From contig SKNK01000048.1 of NCBI GenBank assembly GCA_007120565.1, forward strand, positions 1-8,681: 8,681 bases of DNA, read 5' to 3'. The position numbers were made by a program, and so were the translations under genes. A model generated the notes under the pieces. It had not been told where the DNA came from. It made no database searches and saw only the letters and a program-made list of their open reading frames with translations. Each line of letters begins with the position of its first letter. Position 1 is the stretch's first letter. This document shows, piece by piece, positions 1-5,170 of the stretch. The stretch is from Nitriliruptoraceae bacterium (lineage in GTDB: Bacteria; Actinomycetota; Nitriliruptoria; Nitriliruptorales; Nitriliruptoraceae).

Positions 1-54
1 CCGACGTACGCGTACGGGCACCGATGGGCACCATCGACCTTGCGAGCCTACCGC

Positions 55-79
55 GCGGCCACAACGCGCCGTTGGCCGC
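55..79 (-). terminator. Candidate terminator hairpin after the small membrane protein gene
   Basis: A GC-rich stem-loop lies about 40 bases past the stop of the 63-residue membrane protein gene on the minus strand. The arms are GCGGC plus CAACG (55-59 and 62-66) and CGTTG plus GCCGC (70-79), with a 3-base CGC loop and a 2-base bulge at 60-61. No T-run follows, which is common for actinobacterial hairpin terminators. Position and stem strength are the only support. Confidence 0.35.
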
Positions 80-118
80 CCTTGTGAGGGGAGCTACTCC
101 TCGTCCTGCGCGACCTCG

Positions 119-310
119 TCAGCCGAGAGCGTCAAGGACGCCGAGGGTCAGAAGGACGACAAGGATGCCCGGCACCACGATCAGCGTGGCACGGGAGTAG
201 GCGTTCCGACGACGGCCTCGTTCGACGAACTCGTCCTGGAAGGCCTTCGCGTCCTCCTCGCGACGGGTACGGAACATGAAGCCGTTGCCGCCACCAAGGC
301 CCCCGTCCAT
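119..310 (-). CDS. Small single-span membrane protein (63 aa), function unknown
   Basis: I do not recognise this protein. It has a Gly-rich N-terminus (MDGGLGGGNG), a charged middle with many Arg and Glu residues (about 14-40), and one hydrophobic helix at about 41-62 (ATLIVVPGILVVLLTLGVL). The Arg-rich stretch just before the helix (RGRRRNAYSR) suggests the N-terminus stays in the cytoplasm. The ATG at 308-310 was chosen over an in-frame start 8 codons upstream because a near-perfect GGAGGAG sits 4 bases before it. The stop is TGA at 119-121. It follows the adenosine deaminase gene on the same strand after a 61-base gap that holds a hairpin, so it may be cotranscribed or separately expressed. 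Being a real gene is supported by the ribosome site and the clean cytoplasmic/membrane organisation; function cannot be inferred. Confidence 0.65.
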   Translation of the reverse strand: MDGGLGGGNGFMFRTRREEDAKAFQDEFVERGRRRNAYSRATLIVVPGILVVLLTLGVLDALG

Positions 311-314
311 GGAA

Positions 315-321
315 CTCCTCC
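315..321 (-). promoter_or_regulatory. Strong ribosome binding site of the 63-aa membrane protein
   Basis: The minus strand reads GGAGGAG, then 4 bases, then ATG (310-308). This is the strongest Shine-Dalgarno match on the minus strand of the window, and it decides the start of the small gene. Confidence 0.7.
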
Positions 322-329
322 AACTCGAT

Positions 330-350
330 GCCACAGAGGGTGCCTGTGGC
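330..350 (-). terminator. Hairpin between adenosine deaminase and the small membrane protein gene
   Basis: A perfect 7-bp inverted repeat (GCCACAG, 330-336, and CTGTGGC, 344-350) with a 7-base loop lies 22 bases past the adenosine deaminase stop and just upstream of the ribosome site of the next gene. It could be a weak terminator for add or a leader structure for the small gene. No T-run follows. Confidence 0.35.
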
Positions 351-371
351 TACGCCCCGACGCAAGGCACC

Positions 372-1421
372 TCAGGGGCGCAGGGCGGCGAAGCCTCGTT
401 GGACACGGGCGGCGAGCTCGACCCGCTCCTCAACCGGCAGGAACGCCGCCCCCGCCGCCTGCAACGCCAGCGCCTCGAGGTCGTCGAGACCCAGGTCGAA
501 CGCGGCCGCGACCGCCGCTGCTTCGCTGGTCGCGGTCACCCCACTCATCAGCCGGTTGTCGGTGCTGAGCGTCACCCGGAACCCCAGGTCCATCAGCCGC
601 CCGATCGGGTGCGTGGCGACATCCGGGGACACTCCGGTGTGCACGTTGGAGGTCGGACACACCTCCAGCGGGACCTCCTGGTCGTGGACCCGACGAGCGA
701 TCGGCCCCAACGTGCCGTCCTCCGCCACGTCGTCGATCACCCGGATGCCGTGTCCCAGCCGCTCGGCTCCGTGATCGAGCGCATCGGCGATCGACGTCGG
801 GCCGTCCGCTTCCCCGGCGTGTAACGTGATGCGCAGGCCGGCATCAGCGGCCATGGCCAGGGCGGTCGCGTGCCGGGACGCCGGGAACCCCGCTTCGGGG
901 CCGGCCAGATCCACGCCGACGACCAGCGAGCCGGCATCCCGGGACCGCGCCGCAGCCCCGAAGGCTTCCTCTGCCCGATCGTCCTGGCGCATGGCACAGA
1001 CCAGCAGCCCGACGGAGATGTCGCGGCCCTGTGCGCCGGCACGCGCGCCAGCGTCCATGGCACGGAGTACCTCGTCGCAGGTGAGGCCCTCCGCGGTGCT
1101 GAGCTCCGGGGCGAACCGGATCTCGGCGTGGACCACCCCATCGGCGGCCAGATCCTCGACACACTCGGCGGTGACCCGTTCGATCGCCCCCGGGGTCTGC
1201 AGCACCGCGACGGTGTGTTCGAAGGCCGCGAGGTAGGCGACCAGGTCGCTATCCCCGTCTCCCTGCAGGAACCACGCTCCGAGCTCGTCGATGTCGGTGG
1301 TCGGCAGGGCGTGGCCGACCTCGGCAGCCAACTCCAGGATCGTCGCGGGGCGCAGGCCGCCATCGAGGTGGTCATGGAGCACGACCTTCGGGCTCCGGCG
1401 GATCAGGTCGAGGTCGAGCAA
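372..1421 (-). CDS. add: Adenosine deaminase (349 aa)
   Basis: This is a zinc-dependent adenosine deaminase of the amidohydrolase fold, converting adenosine or deoxyadenosine to inosine or deoxyinosine in cytoplasmic purine salvage. Visible landmarks, numbered from the TTG start: HDHLDG at 16-21 (zinc ligands His16 and His18), HAGE at 201-204 (zinc ligand His201, catalytic Glu204), GHG at 223-225 (catalytic His224) and STDNRLMS at 286-293 (zinc ligand Asp288). All metal and catalytic positions of the family are present and the length is normal. The frame stays open to a GTG at 1542-1544, which would add 41 residues. I chose the TTG at 1419-1421 because an AGGAG lies 6 bases upstream, the extra residues look non-coding, and family members begin only about 15 residues before the HxH motif. 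A TAGGCT at 1477-1482 (minus strand) could be its -10 element and would fit the shorter form. The gene diverges from the plus-strand 103-residue gene. Confidence 0.93.
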   Translation of the reverse strand: MLDLDLIRRSPKVVLHDHLDGGLRPATILELAAEVGHALPTTDIDELGAWFLQGDGDSDLVAYLAAFEHTVAVLQTPGAIERVTAECVEDLAADGVVHAEIRFAPELSTAEGLTCDEVLRAMDAGARAGAQGRDISVGLLVCAMRQDDRAEEAFGAAARSRDAGSLVVGVDLAGPEAGFPASRHATALAMAADAGLRITLHAGEADGPTSIADALDHGAERLGHGIRVIDDVAEDGTLGPIARRVHDQEVPLEVCPTSNVHTGVSPDVATHPIGRLMDLGFRVTLSTDNRLMSGVTATSEAAAVAAAFDLGLDDLEALALQAAGAAFLPVEERVELAARVQRGFAALRP

Positions 1422-1427
1422 GGCGAG

Positions 1428-1432
1428 CTCCT
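1428..1432 (-). promoter_or_regulatory. Ribosome binding site deciding the add start
   Basis: The minus strand reads AGGAG, 6 bases, then TTG (1421-1419). It supports the shorter adenosine deaminase over the 41-residue longer form starting at 1544. Confidence 0.55.
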
Positions 1433-1564
1433 GGGACAGGACCCCGTGTGGTACTCCGGGGCCGGCTGGTCGGCGCAGCCTAACGACCGTCGGGTTGTCC
1501 CCAGACGACCATCTCGACCCTTCGCGCCCGTCCCAGGCTGGCACGATGCTGGCACATCGACGAC

Positions 1565-1572
1565 GGGGAGGG
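1565..1572 (+). promoter_or_regulatory. Ribosome binding site of the plus-strand 103-aa gene
   Basis: GGGGAGGG sits 4 bases before the ATG at 1577. It is the main evidence that this lone plus-strand frame is a real gene rather than a shadow. Confidence 0.65.
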
Positions 1573-1576
1573 CATC

Positions 1577-1888
1577 ATGGACGCAACGGGACAGGATCGA
1601 GCGGAGCTGATCGCGCGCCTGTCCGAGGTCCTTGGCCCCAAACACGCGGCGACGCTCATGGAGAACCTCCACCCCCAGCCCTGGTCCGAGTTGGCCACCA
1701 AGGCCGACCTCACCAATGGCATCGACGGGCTCGAAGAGCGCCTCGACCTACGCTTCGCCGCGCAGACCGCCCAGCTCGAAGCCCTCGTGCGCGAACGCAT
1801 CGACGCGCAGACCAAACTGCTCGTCTTCAGCTTGATCGGCGCCGTGATGACCACCGCCGGCATCGCTATCGGCTCCGCTGCCCTCTGA
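1577..1888 (+). CDS. Small coiled-coil, C-terminally membrane-anchored protein (103 aa)
   Basis: This is the only plus-strand gene in the window. Residues 8-33 form a helical segment (RAELIARLSEVLGPKHAATL), followed by a PxPW turn (34-36) and a TKADLTNGIDGLEER stretch. About 44-78 is a likely amphipathic coiled coil (LEERLDLRF, TAQLEALVRERIDAQ). About 80-101 is a hydrophobic helix (LLVFSLIGAVMTTAGIAIG) ending two residues from the C-terminus. This resembles a widespread family of small actinobacterial proteins with a 'vLGpehAaTLMe' N-terminal motif, a coiled coil and a terminal membrane helix, recalling the general plan of DUF1640/CCDC90-like proteins; that link is from memory and not proven. 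No catalytic residues are visible. A scaffolding or membrane-tethering role is possible but not shown. It converges with pdxT, the two stop codons being only 11 bases apart. Confidence 0.75.
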   Translation: MDATGQDRAELIARLSEVLGPKHAATLMENLHPQPWSELATKADLTNGIDGLEERLDLRFAAQTAQLEALVRERIDAQTKLLVFSLIGAVMTTAGIAIGSAAL

Positions 1889-1899
1889 CGCGACGTCAG
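1885..1899. terminator. Small inverted repeat between convergent genes
   Basis: CTGACG (1885-1890), loop CGA, CGTCAG (1894-1899) is a perfect 6-bp stem. It overlaps the stop of the plus-strand 103-aa gene and abuts the stop of pdxT coming from the other side. Its location suggests a shared bidirectional terminator, but the stem is short and no T-run flanks it. Confidence 0.35.
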
Positions 1900-2574
1900 T
1901 CAGGCGCGCCGCGCAGCACGTACCTGCGCGACGAACGCCGCGTGTAGCCGGTCGTCGCCGGTCACCTCGGGATGGAACGCCGTGGCCAACAGGTGGCCCT
2001 GCCGGACGATCACCGGGTAGCCGTCGACCTCCGCGAGGACCTCTACCTCGTCCTCGAGCACCGCCTCGACGCGCGGAGCCCGGATGAAGGAGACATCCAT
2101 CGGGCCACCGTCGATCCCGGCGACCTCGAGCCCCGTGTCGAAGGAAGCGACCTGCCTGCCGAAGGCGTTACGGCGTGTGCGCACGGCCAGCCCGCCGATC
2201 AGCGGCTGCACGCGCTCCTGCTCGAGCTCATCCGACAGCAGGATCATCCCCGCGCAGGTCCCGAAGGTCGGCATGCCGGCGGCGATCCGCTGGCGGAGCG
2301 GCTCCATCACCTCGAACCGTTCGAGCAGTTTGCCGATCGTGGTGGACTCGCCCCCGGGAACGATCAACCCCTCGACCGCGTCGAGGTGGTCGGTGGTCCG
2401 CACCTCGGTCGCGACCGCGCCACAGCGCCGCAGCGCGCGGAGGTGTTCGAGCACATCGCCCTGCAGCGCCAGCACCCCGACGATCGGCGCGCCGGCGGCA
2501 GGCTCAGGCAGCGGCACCCGCCCGGCGAGCCGCTCCCCCGGCGTCCACCTGGAGGTGGTCGTGATCTGGCTCAC
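1900..2574 (-). CDS. pdxT: Pyridoxal 5'-phosphate synthase glutaminase subunit PdxT (224 aa)
   Basis: PdxT is the class I glutamine amidotransferase subunit that hydrolyses glutamine and channels ammonia to PdxS to make pyridoxal 5'-phosphate. Landmarks: GVLALQGD at 33-40, PGGEST at 73-78 (oxyanion region), the nucleophile Cys107 in GTCAGM, RRNAFGRQ at 134-141, and the His201/Glu203 pair in FHPE. The catalytic triad is complete. The GTG start overlaps the pdxS stop by 4 bases (GTGA), indicating translational coupling; I see no good ribosome site. The start gives about 30 residues before GVLALQGD, where most PdxT proteins have only a few. An internal GTG at 2515-2517 would shorten this to about 11, but its ribosome site is also poor. 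The stop is TGA. Confidence 0.96.
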   Translation of the reverse strand: MSQITTTSRWTPGERLAGRVPLPEPAAGAPIVGVLALQGDVLEHLRALRRCGAVATEVRTTDHLDAVEGLIVPGGESTTIGKLLERFEVMEPLRQRIAAGMPTFGTCAGMILLSDELEQERVQPLIGGLAVRTRRNAFGRQVASFDTGLEVAGIDGGPMDVSFIRAPRVEAVLEDEVEVLAEVDGYPVIVRQGHLLATAFHPEVTGDDRLHAAFVAQVRAARRA

Positions 2575-3482
2575 CAGCCGCGGGAGGCGTACTTCTGCTC
2601 GTCAGCGAGGGTGTCGATCGAGATCCCGACCATCGCCTCACCGAGCCCACGCGACACCTTGGCGATCACCTGTGGGTCCTCGAAGTGGGTGGTCGCCTCG
2701 ACGATCGCCCGGGCCCGCTGCTCGGGGTTGCCGGACTTGAAGATCCCGGATCCGACGAACACGCCGTCCGCGCCCAGCTGCATCATCATCGCCGCATCTG
2801 CCGGGGTTGCGATGCCGCCGGCCGTGAACAGCACGACGGGCAGGCGGCCGGTCTCGGCGACCTCAAGGACGAGGTCGACCGGGGCGCGATGTTCCTTGGC
2901 CGCGCTGTACAGCTCTGCCTCATCCATCGTCGATAGGCGGCGGATCTCACCGGTGATCTCACGCATGTGGCGGGTGGCCTCGACCACGTTGCCGGTGCCG
3001 GCCTCGCCCTTGGAGCGGATCATGGCCGCCCCCTCACCCAGGCGACGCAGCGCCTCGCCGAGGTTGGTCGCGCCACACACGAAGGGCACGTCGAACCGCC
3101 ACTTGTCGATGTGGTGGCTCTCATCGGCGGGGGTCAACACCTCGGATTCGTCGATGTAGTCGACCCCGAGCGACTGGATGACCTGGGCTTCGACGAAGTG
3201 GCCGATGCGCACCTTGGCCATGACCGGGATCGACACGGCCTCGATGATCTCGTCGATCATGTCCGGGTCGCTCATCCGCGCGACGCCGCCGTCCTTGCGG
3301 ATATCGGCAGGAACGCGCTCGAGGGCCATGACCGCCACCGCGCCGGCTTCCTCGGCGATGCGGGCCTGGTCGGCGTTGACCACGTCCATGATCACGCCGC
3401 CCTTGAGCATGTCAGCGAGCCCACGCTTCACACGGGTCGTGCCGGTCTGGTGCTGGCCCTCTGAGGGGTTCTGCGAGGTCAA
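2571..3482 (-). CDS. pdxS: Pyridoxal 5'-phosphate synthase lyase subunit PdxS (303 aa)
   Basis: PdxS is the (beta/alpha)8 barrel subunit that builds pyridoxal 5'-phosphate from ribose 5-phosphate, glyceraldehyde 3-phosphate and ammonia supplied by PdxT. Numbered from the TTG start: VKRGLADMLKGGVIMDVV at about 18-35 with Asp33; the Schiff-base lysine Lys90 in PVMAKVRIGH; the second lysine Lys158 in IRSKGEAGTG. The 68-residue spacing of the two lysines matches the known pair in Bacillus PdxS (Lys81, Lys149). Phosphate-binding GGI and GSGIFKSG motifs follow near 222-224 and 244-251. An ATG at 3537-3539 would add 19 residues (Arg-rich, unlike the family). I chose the TTG because a GGAGG lies 7 bases upstream and because the candidate promoter would start transcription at about the ATG. 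The gene overlaps pdxT by 4 bases. Confidence 0.96.
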   Translation of the reverse strand: MTSQNPSEGQHQTGTTRVKRGLADMLKGGVIMDVVNADQARIAEEAGAVAVMALERVPADIRKDGGVARMSDPDMIDEIIEAVSIPVMAKVRIGHFVEAQVIQSLGVDYIDESEVLTPADESHHIDKWRFDVPFVCGATNLGEALRRLGEGAAMIRSKGEAGTGNVVEATRHMREITGEIRRLSTMDEAELYSAAKEHRAPVDLVLEVAETGRLPVVLFTAGGIATPADAAMMMQLGADGVFVGSGIFKSGNPEQRARAIVEATTHFEDPQVIAKVSRGLGEAMVGISIDTLADEQKYASRGW

Positions 3483-3489
3483 CGTCGAG

Positions 3490-3494
3490 CCTCC
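3490..3494 (-). promoter_or_regulatory. Ribosome binding site deciding the pdxS start
   Basis: The minus strand reads GGAGG, 7 bases, then TTG (3482-3480). The alternative ATG at 3539 has no Shine-Dalgarno sequence. Confidence 0.6.
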
Positions 3495-3543
3495 GAAGAT
3501 GCGGATGGGAGCCAGCCCACGACGACGCGCGGGCCTCATGTCC

Positions 3544-3573
3544 AGGGTACTGCGTTGCGTCGAGAGGGGTCAG
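3544..3573 (-). promoter_or_regulatory. Candidate promoter of pdxS-pdxT
   Basis: On the minus strand CTGACC (3573-3568, four of six matches to the -35 consensus) is followed after 18 bases by TACCCT (3549-3544, a TANNNT -10 element). A start about 6-7 bases past the -10 would lie at or just inside the ATG at 3539-3537, leaving a leader of roughly 55 bases to the TTG start with its ribosome site. It lies in the 92-base gap after the lipoprotein gene. Confidence 0.45.
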
Positions 3574-3631
3574 TCGACGTCCGTTGGGCGGCCACGGTCA
3601 AGCCCCAACAACGGGCGCCACCAGGTGACGT

Positions 3632-4801
3632 CTAGCTACCGCCACCGACCGGAGCCGGGAGGTTCGAAGCGTCCGGGAGCGAGATCCAGGTGCGCCCCGG
3701 CTTCAGGGGGAACGGCTCCCCGTCCGGGGTGAGGATCTCGATCGGGTCAGCGGCCGTCGGCTTGCGCCAGATCGCCCGGTAGCGTTTGCCGTCACGCAGG
3801 ACGATCGCGTCCGCACCCTCGGTCGTCGCGTCGGTCTCGGGGCACCGAGCGCCGTGGCAGTTGGGTTCGCCGAGGTAGTGCCGCGCTCCAAGCACCACCA
3901 CGTTGGCCGCTCCGATGCGTCCGTCGCCGGTGACCGTGGACCGCTGGCCATTCAGGTGATGCCGGTAGAGCTCCGCTTCGGCGTCGTACTCCCAGCCGAT
4001 GCGGTGGTTGCTCGAGACGTTGTACTCGATCCACTGACCCGGGTCCTGGCAGTCGGCGTCAGCTGGCGGGCAGGCCTCCTCGCCCGCCGGTGCCTCGTCG
4101 TCGAACACCCAACCGATGGAGGTGAGGATGTCCGGATCCCGGTCCCTGACCGCGTCCAGAGCCTGGGGCAGACGGGTGTGGAGGTTGTGGGGAGCCGGGC
4201 GCCCTCCCACGCGGTGGAACCCGGGGCCACCCTCGGTGATCCGGATCACGGACGCGTTGGCCATGATGTTCTGCACCTCGGGCCGGGCGCCCGAGTAGAT
4301 GAAGGCCGAGCGACCGAATCCCGACACCAGCTGCGCATCCGCCGGACGGGCAGAGCGGGTCGGGCCCACGTCGTCGGGGATCTCGCTATGGAAGACCGCA
4401 AGGAACCGGGTGATCCCGGCCTCCACGCGGATCTCCATGACGATGTCGGCTCGCTCGAGCCCCGTCTGTGGCCGTGCCTGCGGCGCGTTGTCGACCTTCA
4501 CGATCAGGACCGGTCGCGCGAGGACCTGTTCCTCGACCTCCTTGCCCGTCAGGAACGAGGTCGGCCCGGCAACGCGGTCGGGCTCCTCCTCTTCCACGGG
4601 CTCCGGCTCCGGCTCCTCCACGGGTTCGGGCTCGGGCGCCGGTTCCTCCACGGGTTCAGGCTCTGGCTCGGGAGCGGGTTCCTCCCCACCGCACGCCACC
4701 AACACGAGCATGCCGACGATCACCGAGGCGACAACACGGAGCAGGCGGCACCGCGTGCCGCGCACACCCGGAACGTTCTTCGACACCACGCACACCTTCA
4801 T
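3632..4801 (-). CDS. DUF3048-family lipoprotein with Glu/Pro-rich linker (389 aa)
   Basis: This resembles DUF3048 (YerB-type) extracytoplasmic lipoproteins, whose biochemical role is not established. Numbered from the ATG at 4799-4801: an Arg-rich n-region and hydrophobic core at about 13-36; a lipobox LVAC with lipid-attachment Cys37; an acidic proline-rich linker at 40-75 built of EPEP/VEEP units; a DUF3048 N-terminal domain at about 83-230 (RPVLIVKVDNAPQARPQ, DVGPTRSARP, RPEVQNI); and a C-terminal domain at about 255-378 (SSNHRIGWEYD, YRAIWRKP, GRTWISLPD). Four cysteines in two close pairs (244/251 and 315/320) could form disulfides outside the cell. The start is uncertain: a TTG 4 codons upstream (4813) and a GTG 12 codons downstream (4763-4765, giving a more typical signal peptide length) are alternatives, and none has a strong ribosome site. 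The stop is TAG. No operon partner is evident. Confidence 0.88.
   Translation of the reverse strand: MKVCVVSKNVPGVRGTRCRLLRVVASVIVGMLVLVACGGEEPAPEPEPEPVEEPAPEPEPVEEPEPEPVEEEEPDRVAGPTSFLTGKEVEEQVLARPVLIVKVDNAPQARPQTGLERADIVMEIRVEAGITRFLAVFHSEIPDDVGPTRSARPADAQLVSGFGRSAFIYSGARPEVQNIMANASVIRITEGGPGFHRVGGRPAPHNLHTRLPQALDAVRDRDPDILTSIGWVFDDEAPAGEEACPPADADCQDPGQWIEYNVSSNHRIGWEYDAEAELYRHHLNGQRSTVTGDGRIGAANVVVLGARHYLGEPNCHGARCPETDATTEGADAIVLRDGKRYRAIWRKPTAADPIEILTPDGEPFPLKPGRTWISLPDASNLPAPVGGGS
4577..4684 (-). repeat. Degenerate repeat encoding the Glu/Pro linker of the lipoprotein
   Basis: About 108 bases encode alternating EP, EEPAPEPEP and VEEPEPEP units directly after the lipidated cysteine. At DNA level the motif 'ctccacgggttc' with runs of 'ggctc' recurs about three times. 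Such repeats act as stiff, negatively charged spacers between membrane and domain and are prone to length change by slippage. Confidence 0.8.
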
Positions 4802-4853
4802 GATCGGGAGCAAGCTCGGTCAGGCCTTCGGCTGTTACGGAGATCGCCGCCTA

Positions 4854-4870
4854 CCGGCGCACGGCGCCGG
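4854..4870 (-). repeat. Hairpin in the leader of the lipoprotein gene
   Basis: A perfect 7-bp inverted repeat (CCGGCGC, 4854-4860, and GCGCCGG, 4864-4870) with a 3-base ACG loop lies about 50 bases upstream of the lipoprotein start. It may be part of a tandem terminator with the next hairpin or a leader structure. Confidence 0.4.
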
Positions 4871-4884
4871 ACCTCCGCACGAGC

Positions 4885-4914
4885 GACAGCCGCCGGTCAC
4901 CGGCGGCCGTTGTC
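4885..4914 (-). terminator. Candidate terminator of the pgsA-pimA operon
   Basis: A perfect 8-bp GC stem (GCCGCCGG, 4889-4896, and CCGGCGGC, 4900-4907) closes on a 3-base TCA loop, with a further GACA/TGTC pairing (4885-4888, 4911-4914) across a 3-base bulge. It lies about 175 bases past the TGA at 5090 that ends the pimA frame and before the lipoprotein gene. No T-run follows. It is the most stable-looking stem in the intergenic DNA. Confidence 0.45.
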
Positions 4915-5089
4915 ACGATGGTACGTCCACCGGACCCATCTCCCGAGCACCCACTGCGCTGGTCACACGTCCACGGATGCCGCACTTGCGTGGCCCCCGG
5001 TGCGGCCGACCTCGACCGCCACGGGCTGTCACCGCAGGCCTGCCGTCCGCCGCGGCGTGAGTGACCGCAGAGACCCCATCCACCGTGTC

Positions 5090-5170
5090 TCAGGCCTGCG
5101 AGGTCACGGCGAGGTAGTGCGAGCGGACCTGTTCGGCGACCACGCTCCAGTCGTAGCGGCGCACGGTCCG
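5090..5170 (-). other. In-frame continuation of pimA beyond its TAG stop
   Basis: After the TAG at 5171-5173 the same minus-strand frame runs 26 codons to TGA (5090-5092). The peptide begins RTVRRYDWSVV and continues AEQVRSHYL, which is the expected last helix of a PimA-type GT-B enzyme (the R-Y-D-W motif followed by an amphipathic helix). The tail looks conserved and uncorrupted, so either the TAG is recent, is a sequence error, or is read through at some rate. With it the protein would be 358 residues, close to normal family length. Confidence 0.8.

Larger units (their letters stand above)
4802..5089. other. Intergenic stretch between the pimA region and the lipoprotein gene
   Basis: About 290 bases hold no convincing gene on either strand. 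The short frames here lack ribosome sites and familiar sequence. It contains two strong hairpins (listed separately) in the half near the lipoprotein gene. I could not find a convincing -35/-10 pair for the lipoprotein gene, though its promoter should lie here if the hairpins end the upstream transcript. Confidence 0.6.

Noticed and set aside
94..123. A possible acidic C-terminal tail (ADEVAQDEE) for the 63-residue membrane protein in another frame, ending in TAG at 94-96.
   Set aside because: It needs a frameshift, and the frame is closed by a TGA only a few codons upstream. The protein ends naturally after its membrane helix.
1422..1544. A 41-residue N-terminal extension of adenosine deaminase from the GTG at 1544.
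   Set aside because: The residues look non-coding and lack a ribosome site, while the TTG at 1421 has one at proper distance and gives the usual family length.
1539..1553. A TGGCACG-N4-TGGC sequence resembling a sigma-54 promoter.
   Set aside because: The second half has a mismatch, and sigma-54 is generally absent from actinobacteria. The match is explained by the tandem CTGGCAC repeat.
3536..3634. Reassignment of TAG to a sense codon, suggested by the pimA amber codon and by the fact that reading through the lipoprotein's TAG leads to a TGA overlapping the pdxS ATG at 3539.
   Set aside because: The lipoprotein already ends where its family ends, and the 32 residues gained look non-coding and cover the candidate pdxS promoter. 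Only two TAG codons are available here, too few to argue for recoding.
4921..5089. A minus-strand open frame of about 56 codons starting with GTG near 5077.
   Set aside because: It has no ribosome site, no recognisable composition or motif, and is short enough to arise by chance in this GC-rich DNA.
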